A DNA stretch of 64,000 nt from Streptomyces sp. NL15-2K (GTDB lineage: Bacteria; Actinomycetota; Actinomycetes; Streptomycetales; Streptomycetaceae), in contig NZ_CP130630.1 of the NCBI RefSeq assembly GCF_030551255.1, positions 9,795,001 to 9,859,000 on the forward strand, written 5' to 3'. A program made the translations under genes and the position numbers. This document shows, piece by piece, positions 8,195-17,682 of the stretch; the stretch's first letter is position 1; every line of letters begins with the position of its first letter. Below the pieces are notes generated by a model that had not been told where the DNA came from, made no database searches, and was given only the letters and a program-made list of their open reading frames with translations.

Positions 8195-10359
8195 GCCTCG
8201 TCCTCCGTCCCGGTGCGAGGGGTGGGATCGTCTTCGGGGGAGGTTGCGTGGCGCGTCGGCGTCGGGGTCTGGCCGCTGTGCGGCTCGGTGTGGGTCGGCC
8301 GGGGGTCGTTCCAGCGCAGGATGAGGCGCTCGCGCAGGTCGACGACCGATTGGGAGGTGTATCCCGTGCCGGCTCGTCCGGCGATGAAGGTGGAGAGCGG
8401 GCCGGTCATCCAGTGTTCGCGGATGACGTGGTTGAGTACTTCGACCACTGCGTCGGCGTCGAGTGCGCCGTCCGCCACTGCTTCGGCCCAGGCAGCGAGG
8501 ACTTCCTCGCACCGTGTTTCCAGGGCTGGCACGGACAGGGCGGCGGACCAGCCCTGTACCAGTTCATCTGCTGTGTCCGGGTGCTCCAGGGCATTGGCCA
8601 GCAGCAGGGTCGCCACAGGGTGCTCAGCGGAGGGATCGAGCAGGGCCAGGACGGCGCGGCGTGCCGCGAGATGATTCCGATCGTCCGGCTGCTTGTATTC
8701 GGTCACCCATTTGCTGACCGTGTCCCATACGCGCGGCAGCAGCCGGATCTCCGAGCCCATGGCGCGCAGGACCTCTTCGGCTACGGATACGGCGCTGTCG
8801 TGTTCGGAACGGCCCAGGACCCAGCGCAGGCAGGTGAGGGCTTGGCGGGGGTATTCCTTCGAGAAAGGCCCTTGGCACACGACCGCGGCCACGGTGGCGT
8901 TGGCAAGGGTTCCCTGGCCGGCCCAGGACCGCAGTTTCGTACGGGCTTCCGGGCCGAGGGCGGGGTCTCTGGCGACGCGTGCGAGCAGACGGGACGCGCC
9001 GTCCTGCCCGGCGTCGCCGGCGGTGGCCCATGACTGGGCGACGTCCAGAGGGCGCAGGTCGCTTTCGTCCACGGCGAGCTGGGCGAGCAGGTCCGCGATC
9101 TGGGGGATGCGCGTGGCACCGAGCCCCTTGGGGGCGGTGAGTTGCTTGACCCACTGGATCAGGTTGGGCTGGATGTCGCTGAGCTGGCGCCAGAAGTGCC
9201 GCAGCACTGCGGCTGGGTACCCGGGTAGGTGGCCGAAGGAGACTCGCTGCCCGTCGATCTTCGCTTGGACTGCCTCCAGCCGGGTGACGAGATCGCGGCC
9301 GGTGAGAATGTCCCGGATGCCGCGCGTCTTCCGGTCATCGAGCAGCAGACGCGCCCCGGCCAGGACCTCGGCGGGGCTGAGCCCCTCCAAGAGCACGGCC
9401 GCCAGCAGCAACGCTCGGTCGTCCGCGCTGTCCTGCGTTTCGCGAAAAACGGTACTGACCCGTTCACGCCAGCGCAGAACGAGGTCGCGGGCGTCCTTGA
9501 CCGTGCCACCCGAGTCGCTGATGCGGCTGAGTTCAAGAGCGAGTGCCGCGGCGTCACCCGGCTGCATGTCGGCTCGAAGGAGGCCGGCAAGCGGGCCTCG
9601 ACGGTCCTCACCGTCACTCTCCTCACCCCGTCCGCCGGCTTCGTGGACGCTTTCCTGCAGCCATCCACGGTGTGCGACCCACGGATAGAGCCGCTCGATG
9701 TGGCGGCGCGCGATCTGGTCGCCCGGGGGTGCGCTGAAAGCTCGAACGACGGTGCGCCCCAGGACCGGGTCGTTCTCGGGCCAGCCGTGCTCACCCGCGA
9801 CCACGACAAGGTAGGAGCCCTTCTTCCTCAGACTTTCGGCGTGACCGAGGAACTTCCTGGCTGTGACGTCCGGCTTTTCCCAGCGCGCGCTCTCGCCCGA
9901 AACATTGAGCAGATACCCTCGGCCGTGCTCGGCGGGGAGCAGAAACTTGTCCTTCTCGACCGATTCCCAGTCCGGCAGCACGTGCTCAAGGCGCAGCCGT
10001 AGCCTCGGCCCGCCGGTCCCGGGCAGTACGGGTCGCAGCTCGGACAGGGCGCGCAGTCCCGCTGCGGTCTTGCCCGCCCCGGGCGGGCCGACGATCACAA
10101 CCACCCGCTCGTCTTGGCCGAGCATGGCCAGCACTTCCGGGGCGGTCGCGATCTCCTTGCCCTCGCTGTCCTCGGCGACCCAGGCACGGCGGACCGCGTC
10201 GATTTCCGTCGGGAACACGGGCTCGGTGGGAAGGGACTCTTGCTGATGCAGGTTGATGTCCCGCCCGGCCTGCAGCAGAGTCGAGTAGGTGTTGTTGGCG
10301 GCGTGAATCCCGCTGCCGCCGGACACAAGGTTGTCGGGCGGCACAGTGGACGAGGTCAC
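8191..10359 (-). CDS. STAND/NLR-type ATPase with N-terminal amyloid-like motif, 722 aa
   Basis: GTG 10359 overlaps the previous stop (GTGA). Residues 20-38 read ANNTYSTLLQAGRDINLHQ, a short Asn/Gln-rich segment centred on LLQAG. It matches the tail motif of the upstream protein and resembles RHIM-like bacterial amyloid signalling sequences at NLR N-termini. A P-loop, VVVIVGPPGAGKT, follows at about 87-98. The remaining roughly 600 residues are helical with Leu/Ala-rich repeats, compatible with HEAT- or TPR-like sensor repeats. The C-terminal 40 residues are disordered (Pro/Thr/Glu). The inferred role is an ATPase that senses a stress or phage signal and templates the partner's amyloid fold. 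Its binding trigger is unknown. Confidence 0.75.
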   Translation of the reverse strand: MTSSTVPPDNLVSGGSGIHAANNTYSTLLQAGRDINLHQQESLPTEPVFPTEIDAVRRAWVAEDSEGKEIATAPEVLAMLGQDERVVVIVGPPGAGKTAAGLRALSELRPVLPGTGGPRLRLRLEHVLPDWESVEKDKFLLPAEHGRGYLLNVSGESARWEKPDVTARKFLGHAESLRKKGSYLVVVAGEHGWPENDPVLGRTVVRAFSAPPGDQIARRHIERLYPWVAHRGWLQESVHEAGGRGEESDGEDRRGPLAGLLRADMQPGDAAALALELSRISDSGGTVKDARDLVLRWRERVSTVFRETQDSADDRALLLAAVLLEGLSPAEVLAGARLLLDDRKTRGIRDILTGRDLVTRLEAVQAKIDGQRVSFGHLPGYPAAVLRHFWRQLSDIQPNLIQWVKQLTAPKGLGATRIPQIADLLAQLAVDESDLRPLDVAQSWATAGDAGQDGASRLLARVARDPALGPEARTKLRSWAGQGTLANATVAAVVCQGPFSKEYPRQALTCLRWVLGRSEHDSAVSVAEEVLRAMGSEIRLLPRVWDTVSKWVTEYKQPDDRNHLAARRAVLALLDPSAEHPVATLLLANALEHPDTADELVQGWSAALSVPALETRCEEVLAAWAEAVADGALDADAVVEVLNHVIREHWMTGPLSTFIAGRAGTGYTSQSVVDLRERLILRWNDPRPTHTEPHSGQTPTPTRHATSPEDDPTPRTGTEDEA
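10246..10302 (-). other. Amyloid-like signalling motif, NLR copy
   Basis: Encodes residues 20-38 of the ATPase, with core NNTYSTLLQAGRDI. It aligns with the tail motif at 10395-10466 as NNTxSx-Phi-Phi-QA, then D/N. Such paired motifs at the effector C-terminus and NLR N-terminus are the hallmark of bacterial amyloid-controlled cell-death gene pairs. Confidence 0.6.
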
Positions 10360-10823
10360 AGCCTCTCACGCCCTCGGGTGCGTGGCGGGACCCCGTAGTT
10401 GATGCCCCCACTGCCCGCGTCCAGGTTGCCGGACGCCTGCACGATCTGGCTGTTGGTGTTGTTCTGCGCCGTCAACGCCGGCGCCCCTGCTGCCGGCGTG
10501 CCGTCCTGTAAGGCCGGCAGGAGCGCTGCCAGTTCCTCGCCCATATCAGGGTAGCGGTCCAGGTAGGCAGCGAGTTGCAGGACCAGCCGCTGCTCCAGCC
10601 GACTGCGCAGTTCGTCGCAGTCTTCCTCCGCCGCCTCGGCGAGGGCCTGCTCCGCGGTGTCGAGCAGCTCCAACTGCCGCTCCACGGCGGAGTCCCCGTC
10701 ACGCCTGAAGAACCGGGCCAGGGCTGAGCGCAATGTCAACCAGCCGCCCCTGGCCATCTCCGCCGCCACGGCACTCGCCGCCGGCACTGCCAGTGCCATC
10801 ACGTCCAGTTCCGAAGCCGCCAT
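10356..10823 (-). CDS. Small helical effector candidate (Bell-like) with C-terminal amyloid-like motif, 155 aa
   Basis: This is the first gene of the operon; ATG 10823 is preceded by GAGGGGGA. Residues 1-108 are predicted helical. An Ala-rich hydrophobic stretch (MALAVPAASAVAAEMA) comes first, then WLTLRSALARFFRRDGDSA and acidic amphipathic helices. A short linker leads to residues 120-143, QNNTNSQIVQASGNLDAGSG. This is a Gln/Asn/Gly-rich motif matching the N-terminus of the next gene's product. The layout (helical domain, then amyloid motif at the C-terminus, with an NLR in the next gene) matches the Bell-domain effectors described beside BASS motifs. By analogy it would damage membranes when templated. 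That activity is inference. Confidence 0.65.
   Translation of the reverse strand: MAASELDVMALAVPAASAVAAEMARGGWLTLRSALARFFRRDGDSAVERQLELLDTAEQALAEAAEEDCDELRSRLEQRLVLQLAAYLDRYPDMGEELAALLPALQDGTPAAGAPALTAQNNTNSQIVQASGNLDAGSGGINYGVPPRTRGRERL
10395..10466 (-). other. Amyloid-like signalling motif, effector copy
   Basis: Encodes residues 120-143 of the small helical protein, with core NNTNSQIVQASGNLD. It shares N-N-T-x-S, two aliphatics and QA in register with the NLR motif at 10246-10302. Confidence 0.6.
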
Positions 10824-11267
10824 TCCCCCTCATTCCGTACGCCGTCGCTGCCTGGGCGGAGAACAGTCTGCGATCATTCATGTACGCAGAGCGGCAAGAT
10901 AGGGGAGCGTGACGGAAACAGATAGGTTGGGCTGTGCGCGCGCACGTCGCACAGCTTGCCCGGAATCAGCCATTCCATCGTAATTCGAGCCCCTTGCCTG
11001 CGCCCGTGAACAGCACTGCCCATCAAAAGTTCGACACGCAACCAGCCATCATGGTGTGCGCCGCACGAAACCGGAATCAGCGTGCGGCAACCGGCAAGAT
11101 GGCTGAATTCGGGCTCCGCCACCGTGCTGGAGCAACCGATGGGCGGACGTTTCCGATGCTCCGGACGCGCTCAGGGTGAACCCTCAGCAAGAGCAACTTC
11201 CGTCGGCTCGTCGACGGCGCCATCCGCTTCGGCCGGAACATCCCGTGGAGGATGCGGTGACGGGCGT
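10824..11267. other. Upstream region of the amyloid-NLR operon, no gene
   Basis: About 440 bases without a recognisable gene on either strand. It must hold the promoter of the minus-strand operon starting at 10823, but no clear -10/-35 pair can be assigned by eye. The stretch ends where IS110 similarity begins. Confidence 0.4.
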
Positions 11268-11512
11268 CCTCTGGCCGGCGGAGCACGCGCCGGCTCAACT
11301 ACGGCGGCGACCGCCAGGCGAACGCGGCCCTGCACCGCATCGTCTTCACCCGGCTACGTCACGACCCACGGACGCAGGCGTACTACGAACGCCGCACCCA
11401 GGAGGGGGAGACCCGGCGTGAGATCATCCGATGCCTCAAGCGGTATGCCGCCCGCGAGGTCTTCAACCTGGTCAGACCGATTCCCGTACCCCCGCGTTAT
11501 AGGGGCGTCCGT
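11268..11512 (+). pseudogene. 3' fragment of an IS110-family transposase
   Basis: The fragment translates to RRSTRRLNYGGDRQANAALH and then FTRLRHDPRTQAYYERRTQE, nearly identical to the C-terminal third of the complete transposase at 24471-25568. Similarity starts abruptly at CCTCTGGCCG. A one-base deletion near the end shifts the normal TTATAG stop out of frame, although the terminal CCCGCGTTATAGGGGCGTC is kept. It is a relic of a second copy of the same element. Confidence 0.85.
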
Positions 11513-11518
11513 TCGACG

Positions 11519-11553
11519 AGAAGCCCCGCAGGTGTGGTCCGTCGGGGCTTTTC
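11519..11553. terminator. Terminator-like hairpin after the IS110 relic
   Basis: AAGCCCCGcaggtgtggtccgtCGGGGCTT forms an 8-bp GC-rich stem followed by TTTC. Similar GAAGCCCC...GGGGCTTC hairpins recur at 25636 and 44168. About 420 further bases up to 11978 contain nothing recognisable. Confidence 0.6.
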
Positions 11554-11978
11554 AGCGGGCGGGTTTCTGCGCCTGTCATGGGCGTCCTTGCGCTGGGGTT
11601 CTCCTCTCGGAGTACGGAGGTTGGGACGCGGTGATAACAGGACTCCACGGTCGAGTCGCAGCGTGGCCCGGGAATTCTGTGCGAACGACTGCGGCGCATG
11701 CCATTCGCTCCTGCAAAGTTGAACGAGAAATCGTGCGTGTCCACCCGCGTCCGAAACGCATTCTTAAGCTGGATCTTTCAGCGGATTTTCCGTCGATCCT
11801 GGATCGGCCCCAACCGTAAAACGCCAGTCGCCAGAGTCATCCTTGCCTTGTAAGAACGTTGAAAATGGATACTCAATTCCCCATCCGGCGGGGGAGGGCT
11901 GCTTGACCGGCCGCGGCAGGGAAGATGCACGGAGTCCCTCGCGAAGAGGCGCCGTAGCTCATGAATTCCTGTGCGCTC

Positions 11979-13277
11979 TCAGGCCCAGGGTACGAGATGG
12001 GTCTGGCCGACCCACTTGTTCGTTTCGGAGAGGTCCTGGTAGGAACCTCGGTAGCCGATCGAGCGGAGTACCAGCAGTGCCAGGTAATGACGGGTGAGAA
12101 GCCAGGTCTCGGTGATCAGCCCTTTGACCGAATAGACGGGCTCTTGTGCCTCTTTGGGATGTACAAGGCGGTTACGGACTCGTGTGACGATGTCGGCGCC
12201 GTCTATCGACCGGTTTCCGTCCAGTTGCTGTCGGGCCGCGAAGACGGCGGCCGCAGGCATTCGGTCTTCGTGCACTTCCAGATCTACCCCTGCGTCCGTC
12301 AGGACCGCACGCAGCTTTCTATGCGCTGGCCAGGCGCGGGATGTGAACTCGGCTTCCGTGAGTCGACCGGTGAGCACGAGTTTCTGCCACATCACGTGTT
12401 CCAGTCCGGCAGCTCCGCTCATAATCCGCTGTTCGACGAATCCTCGGTCGGCTATGGCAGTGATCGCGTACTGCATCTGCAGGCGAAGAGCCTGTCCTTT
12501 GCAGGGGTCGTGGAAGGCGGGCAGGAGGCAGGCCAGCAGATCGGCCAAGGACGCCTGGTCTTCGGGGTACCACCAGCCGGAGCTGATGCGGCGTGCTGGG
12601 TCGCAGAGCATCGGGGCCCACTGGCCCCACACCGTTTGCTCCTGGTCGTTCTGGCCGACGGGCAGGGCGGGGGCGACCCACCGGCCGAGCGCGAAGGACA
12701 GTCCGACGTGCAGGGCACCGAGAACAGGGGTGACATCGGCGGCCGTGAACGTGGTTCCGTTCAGTCGGCGGATCTCCATCACGTGCGTCATGACGTAGAC
12801 GTCGGCCTGATGCAAGCCAGAGAAGACGGCCTTGTGGTCGGGGCGAACGTCCAGCGTGATCTTCCATCCGTCCGCCTCGTACACACTGCGTCCGGCGGCC
12901 ACCAGTAGCGGCGTTCCATCGCCTGCACGGGCTGCCAGGTGGGCAGTCCCGTGCCAGCGGGGGAGGTTGAACCAGTGGGCGACGACCCGGTCGAGCGCAG
13001 CGTCGGGGTCTCCGTAGGAAGTGCCATTGGACCAACCGCTCACGGCATCCGTGCCGGAAACTGGCAGTTCAAAGCCGAGGTCGACCAGGCTCAGTTCGGT
13101 CCTGCCCGTCGAGGTGGGGTCATAGTCCTCGGTATGCATCGTCCATGAGATCCCCGGCTTCGGAGAGCAGTCGTACTGGACAACCCCGGGTACCTCAGTC
13201 CCGGCGGGTCCGGCAACCTGCCCGTTATAGAGGGTGATCGACTCGGCTGGTGCGTTGAAGGGGTACACCGGTGGCAC
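11979..13277 (-). CDS. HEPN-type RNase candidate, 432 aa (ApeA-like layout)
   Basis: The first 200 residues look beta-rich (ITLYNGQVAGP, PGVVQYDCSPKPGISW, LVDLGFELP). The C-terminal helical domain contains IVTRVRNRLVHPKE, in which R368-NRLV-H373 fits the R-x4-6-H catalytic motif of HEPN ribonucleases. It continues with a W/Y-rich helix (ITETWLLTRHYLALLVLRSIGYRG). A beta-rich N-domain plus C-terminal HEPN is the architecture of ApeA-type abortive-infection proteins, where HEPN cuts RNA after a phage trigger. The GTG start has only a weak ribosome binding site. It is a single gene with no partner. The ApeA comparison is a recalled resemblance. Confidence 0.6.
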   Translation of the reverse strand: MPPVYPFNAPAESITLYNGQVAGPAGTEVPGVVQYDCSPKPGISWTMHTEDYDPTSTGRTELSLVDLGFELPVSGTDAVSGWSNGTSYGDPDAALDRVVAHWFNLPRWHGTAHLAARAGDGTPLLVAAGRSVYEADGWKITLDVRPDHKAVFSGLHQADVYVMTHVMEIRRLNGTTFTAADVTPVLGALHVGLSFALGRWVAPALPVGQNDQEQTVWGQWAPMLCDPARRISSGWWYPEDQASLADLLACLLPAFHDPCKGQALRLQMQYAITAIADRGFVEQRIMSGAAGLEHVMWQKLVLTGRLTEAEFTSRAWPAHRKLRAVLTDAGVDLEVHEDRMPAAAVFAARQQLDGNRSIDGADIVTRVRNRLVHPKEAQEPVYSVKGLITETWLLTRHYLALLVLRSIGYRGSYQDLSETNKWVGQTHLVPWA

Positions 13278-13337
13278 GGGAGTTTCGGCACTGCGCCAAG
13301 GTTATGAGGCAGACATGCGCTGCACCCTAGACGCTCC

Positions 13338-13361
13338 CACTGACACTGACACTGACACTGA
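13338..13361 (+). repeat. Four tandem CACTGA hexamers
   Basis: Four perfect copies of CACTGA lie 60 bases upstream of the divergent HEPN-type gene start. It may be a slippage-prone microsatellite. The 300 bases from 13362 to 13662 hold no gene other than the excisionase relic. Confidence 0.8.
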
Positions 13362-13544
13362 CCGAGCAGTGCAGGCGAGTGCTGCACAACCTGACCCCTG
13401 CAAGCTCAACACCGCACGAAGACGTCCCCGGTTTACGTGGAGTCAAGTTACTGAACTCCCAGGGGGCTCACGATGATTTTTGAGCTGCCTTGAGCATGGC
13501 GGGCCCCTGCAATCTGTTGAGTTACCCAGCAAGAAGGGGAGGGT

Positions 13545-13585
13545 GTAGTGACGACACGAGTGGTGCGGCCGATGCGCAACACAAG
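13545..13585 (-). pseudogene. Excisionase core fragment
   Basis: Minus-strand translation gives VLRIGRTTRVVT, identical to the wing region of the excisionase at 44223-44540. The DNA blocks GTGACGACAC and TGCGGCCGATGCG are conserved. The HTH upstream of it is absent. This is one of two excisionase relics in the window. Confidence 0.65.
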
Positions 13586-13662
13586 ACATCGAAGCTTTCC
13601 TCGATGAACCGGCTCGTAGCCCCTCGATGGGAAGGTGTGCGCTTCCTTGTCTGATAGTCGCA

Positions 13663-14034
13663 CTACGAGCCGACGGACTCCCATGGCAGGGCAGGCTGCT
13701 GGGGAAGCCGAGACAAGGTGCGCAGGAGATCGTCGCGGTTGAACTCGATGCCGGCTGTCAGCAGGGTGCGGGTGTGTAGGTCGAGTGCATCGAGGAGGTC
13801 GTCGGGGAGGCCGACTGCGATGGGAATCTGCCAGGCGTCCTTGAGGAAGGTGCTCAGTTCGTGCTCTTCGACTCGCAGGTGCACGTGAATCGACCACGGT
13901 TCGACCGACTTCATCGGCCCACGGACGGAGCGGCCACGCGCTCCGATGATCCGGTTCCCTGCGAGCTGAAGTGCACGCAGTACGGCCATCTCCGAGACTG
14001 CGGTGATCAGTACCGCGCTGCCTTCCGGTTCCAA
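13663..14034 (-). CDS. Hypothetical protein, 123 aa
   Basis: TTG start at 14034 is weak; an ATG with GAAGGG upstream lies nearby but in another frame, so the 5' end may be frameshifted. The product has MAVLRALQLAGNRIIGARGRSVRG, then EPWSIHVHL and LLDALDLHTRTLLTAGIEFNRDDLLRTLSRLPQQ. The order (ALQLAGNRI, R-rich, VH, DALxxxxRxLL) resembles small actinophage and plasmid proteins of unknown function. No catalytic motif is seen. Confidence 0.5.
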   Translation of the reverse strand: MEPEGSAVLITAVSEMAVLRALQLAGNRIIGARGRSVRGPMKSVEPWSIHVHLRVEEHELSTFLKDAWQIPIAVGLPDDLLDALDLHTRTLLTAGIEFNRDDLLRTLSRLPQQPALPWESVGS

Positions 14035-14175
14035 GGCTTACTCATCCCTTCTCCACCGCCGCGAGTGTGTGTGCGGTGCATCACGTTGTGTTGGATCGGC
14101 TTATGTGATGAGAACGACGTTCGCCTTCTTTGGGTTACTTCAGGGGCATTGATCCCTCACCAAAGGCATCTGTGG

Positions 14176-16612
14176 TCACCGTCCACGGACTCGTGCGGCA
14201 CGTTCGCGCTCTTCAGCCTGATGAAGCAGCTCCTCTTGCTGTGCGCGGCCCGCTGCAGCGACCGCATGCAGCGCAGGTACTCGGTCGGCAAGAGCGGTGA
14301 AGTAGTCCAGAAGCTGAGAGTGCATCCGCGAGCGGTCCCCTGACCATGAGTCGCACCAGGCGACAGCCGCCGCGATCCTGCCAGCGCTCGCTCCTCGCTC
14401 CAACAGGAGCGGACCGATCTTCTCTACAGCCGCGTTGCGCTGCCCAAAGAGGGCGTCGACCAGCTTGTCAGGGCTTACGGCGTGTTCGTCGAGCAAGTGC
14501 TGGGCCAGCTCGGTATCCGAGCCGACGAGATGGATGAGCGCGCTGTGGCCAACGCGGGGCAGGCCGATGCAGTGGATGGCCAGACGTAGCCGGTGCGGGC
14601 ATGGGAGGTAAGCGAGGATGTGATCGCTGTCGTGCGGGAGCGGCGAGGCGTACCAGCCCTGGGCGGTCATATCCTGCAGCCGCTCGTGGAACCAGGATTC
14701 GAAAGTGTCGGCGTCATGCTTCGCGAGGTGCGCGAGGACTTTGCCCGCTCGCCACCGGTTGTGTGGGGGCAGGTGATCGATACGCAGGTTCTGCATCGCG
14801 CGGCGCCATGATGTCTGCCATTCCGCCGGCAGGGCGGGGCCGTGGGGCGCTCCGACCGAGAAACTGATCGCTGCGCTCGCGGCGATGGCTGGGATGGTGT
14901 GGATGAGCAGGCGATGCATGACATCGTCGGGCTCGTGGCGAATCAGCGTCTCGAGCAGTGACGCGTCCTCGGCCCGCATCGAGTCGATCACCAGCTCTCC
15001 CGTCTTATCCACCACGCTGCGCGCGAGGACGGCGTTGACGACAGTGGGTCGGGAGGCCGCATCGTCGAGGGCCGTGAGCAACACGGATGGCGGCACGGTG
15101 TCGGGAGCCGTGGTGAGCCATTGCGTCAGGGCAGTTCCCAACAGCAGTGTTTCACCTGATTCGGCAGCTGCTTGGTACCAGGCAGCCGGGTCGGTCATGA
15201 GCTCGGCCATACGGACGGCTGTCAGATAGCCGGTGTAGTCACCGACGACCTGTGCCTGCTCGGCCAGTTCGCCGAATCGGGCCACTCCGGCGCGAGGTCC
15301 CAGAGCAGTCAGTCTCTTCGCGAGCGTCTTCGCTTGAGTGAGCACTTGCTCGGTGGCTGCCTCGTAGTCATGGGTGAAGTCGACGCTTCCCCATTCACAG
15401 AAGGACTGAAGATCGGATTCGACATCGAATGTGGGCAGCTTCTGGCCAGCCTTTTGAGCCCGGCCCCGGATCCGGGCGAGTTCGCGGTGAGCGCGCATCG
15501 CTGTTCCCGGGCTGTTTTGCAACAACGGGTGGAGTGACGCAAGAATGCGGCGCCCTCCCTCGGCCCCCCATCGCATCTGCTCGGCGGAAGGAATCTGGCC
15601 ACGGGGGGCGACGCCCAGGCCGAGCCGGACCCATCCCAGCGCCATGTCGAGCAGGGCGACCAGCGCGACTGGCGGACAGGGCACCCCGTCCCCGCTTGTC
15701 GCGTCGCAGGTCAGAAGCGGCACTACCTGCTTCCACAGACCGAGTAGTCTCGAGAGATTGTCTGCGGCGTCCACACCGTGGGCGAGTGTGACTGTGTTCG
15801 GTGTCCCTGGATCCGGCCAGTTCCCTGATACCTCGACGCTGAAAATGCCCGCCAGGGCCTCGGTGGCCACGCTCCATTGCTCGCCCGAGGCGCGATGGCG
15901 GCGCATCCAGTCCAGCACCGCCCGCAGCAGACGGGTGCGGATCTCAAGGGACGTGCCGAAGTCGGGGTCGATCACGCCGGCCAGATCGCTGAGCACGCGC
16001 AGCGGGTGATCCGGAGTGGAGTTCCGACGCCGCCTGTCTCCTACTGCCAGGGCCAGCAGTCCTCCGATCGCTTCCGGCAGGAAGAACTGACGTGCGCTCT
16101 GAATGAGTTGCCGGGTCGCTGCATCACCGAGAGGGTCAACGAGCATCCCGTACAGCTCTTCGGGTTCGCGAGGAGTGGCCAGCACGGCCAGAGCCCCGTT
16201 CACCGCGAACTGGGCCGCCCGGGAGTCCAACCGGGCATACTGCGTCACGATGGCGAAGGTGCCGACGTCCCAAGACGTGGGGGCCGAGAGCGAGTGGATC
16301 CACTTCTCTGCTTGTGCCCGCGCCTGCGAGGAAGGGGATACCTCGGCTGCGGACATCACTGCGGACGCAAGGCCAAGCGCGTGGTCGGGGAAGGCATCGA
16401 CCAGCGTGGCCCACGGCCGTCGCACCGGGCTGGTGAAGAACCAGCGCGCTACTAGCGGCGCACACAGGGTCGGCTGCAGCCGCCAGACGTCCTCCACCGA
16501 CTCCACCAGGCCATTGTGTGCAAGGCCCTCCACCATGCCAGACAACTCAGCAGGAGCCGCGCCGACCAAGGGCGCGAGGGCGTACAGCGTTTCCGGCGAT
16601 GCGCCACCTAGG
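14176..16612 (-). pseudogene. 3' part of an IS-split nuclease-STAND protein
   Basis: This encodes about 810 residues of helical, Ala/Leu-rich repeat sequence with no catalytic motifs, as expected for the sensor half of a STAND protein. Joined to 17678-18789 with the CCTAGG duplication counted once, the frame is exactly restored: 1112 + 2431 = 3543 bases, 1181 codons. The junction reads CVAALGGASPETLYALAPLV. The open frame that continues rightward through the IS is an antisense shadow of the transposase. Confidence 0.75.
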
Positions 16613-17677
16613 TGTTCTGTCCACGGAGGTTGGTGACAGCGATCACTGACGTGTGGTCTTGAAATGGGTGAGGGCCTTCTGGCTCGGTGTGGATTGCGAC
16701 ATCTACGCCGGACGACAGAAAGGCCCTCGTGCCCCACCGTAATGCACCCCTGACCGAGACCGGACGCCTGCGCCTGGCCCGCTGCGTGGTCGAGGACGGC
16801 TGGACCCTGCGCCGGGCCGCTGAGCGATTCCAAGTCTCGCCAACCACCGCACAGCGATGGGCCGACCGCTACCGCCGGCTCGGCGAGCCTGGCATGGCCG
16901 ACCACTCCAGCCGCCCCCGCACCAGCCCGCGACGGACCCCGACCCGTACCGAGCGCAGGATCATCAAAGTCCGCGTACTGCGCAGGTGGGGGCCAGCACG
17001 GATCGCAGGCCTGCTCCGCCTGGTGCCGTCCACCGTGCACCGGGTGCTGACCCGCTACGGCCTGGCCCGCCTGACCCACCTCGACCGGGCCACTGGGCGC
17101 GTCATCCGTCGCTACGAACGTGCCAAGCCCGGCGAACTGGTCCACGTCGACATCAAGAAGCTCGGCAACATCCCCGACGGCGGCGGCCACAAGACCCTCG
17201 GACGCCAGGCGGGCCGCAAGACCCGGTCCGGCGCCGGCTACAGCTACCTCCACAACGCCGTCGACGACCACTCCCGCCTGGCCTACAGCGAGATCCACGC
17301 AGACGAGAAGAAGGAGACCGCTGTCGGCTTCTGGAGTCGCGCCCAGGCGTACTTCGCCACCTGCGGGATCACCGTCGAACGCGTCCTGACCGACAACGGC
17401 TCCTGCTACAAATCCCACCTGTGGCGAGACGCCCTGGCAGCAGCCGGGATCACGCACAAGCGAACCCGCGCCTACCGGCCGCAGACGAACGGCAAGGTCG
17501 AACGCTTCAACCGCACCCTGCTCGACGAATGGGCCTACGCCCGCCCCTACCGATCAGAGCAGGAACGACGCGACGCCTTCCCCAGCTGGCTGCACACCTA
17601 CAATCACCACCGCGGACACACCGCGCTCAAGGGCCAACCACCCGCCAGCCGCGTCCCTAACCTCTCAGGGCAATACA
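16613..17677 (+). mobile_element. IS481-family insertion sequence, intact
   Basis: Ends are TGTTCTGTCC at 16613 and GGGCAATACA at 17677, imperfect inverted repeats that also share an inner GAGGTT block. CCTAGG occurs on both sides (16607-16612 and 17678-17683), a 6-bp target duplication. It is inserted in the nuclease-STAND gene, antisense to it. It is 1065 bp long with one gene. Confidence 0.9.
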
Positions 17678-17682
17678 CCTAG
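16729..17682 (+). CDS. IS481-family transposase, 317 aa
   Basis: The N-terminus has two helix-turn-helix motifs (WTLRRAAERFQVSPTTAQRW and RIAGLLRLVPSTVHRVL). An rve/DDE integrase core follows, with D in LVHVDIKKLG, D in VLTDNGSCY and E in NGKVERFNRTL. GTG 16729 is taken as start because the conserved VPHRNAPLTETGRLRL begins there. Notably the stop codon TAG (17680-17682) is supplied by the flanking CCTAGG target duplication and not by the IS. Confidence 0.92.
   Translation: MPHRNAPLTETGRLRLARCVVEDGWTLRRAAERFQVSPTTAQRWADRYRRLGEPGMADHSSRPRTSPRRTPTRTERRIIKVRVLRRWGPARIAGLLRLVPSTVHRVLTRYGLARLTHLDRATGRVIRRYERAKPGELVHVDIKKLGNIPDGGGHKTLGRQAGRKTRSGAGYSYLHNAVDDHSRLAYSEIHADEKKETAVGFWSRAQAYFATCGITVERVLTDNGSCYKSHLWRDALAAAGITHKRTRAYRPQTNGKVERFNRTLLDEWAYARPYRSEQERRDAFPSWLHTYNHHRGHTALKGQPPASRVPNLSGQYT

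Noticed and set aside
8195..8512. N-terminal extension of the gene at 7421-8194
   Set aside because: Arg/His/Pro-rich shadow of the NLR gene; the ATGA-coupled start at 8194 is far better.
14176..17457. Single 1093-codon minus-strand open frame
   Set aside because: Its N-terminal third is antisense to the IS481 transposase. The real gene is split at CCTAGG and continues at 17678-18789.
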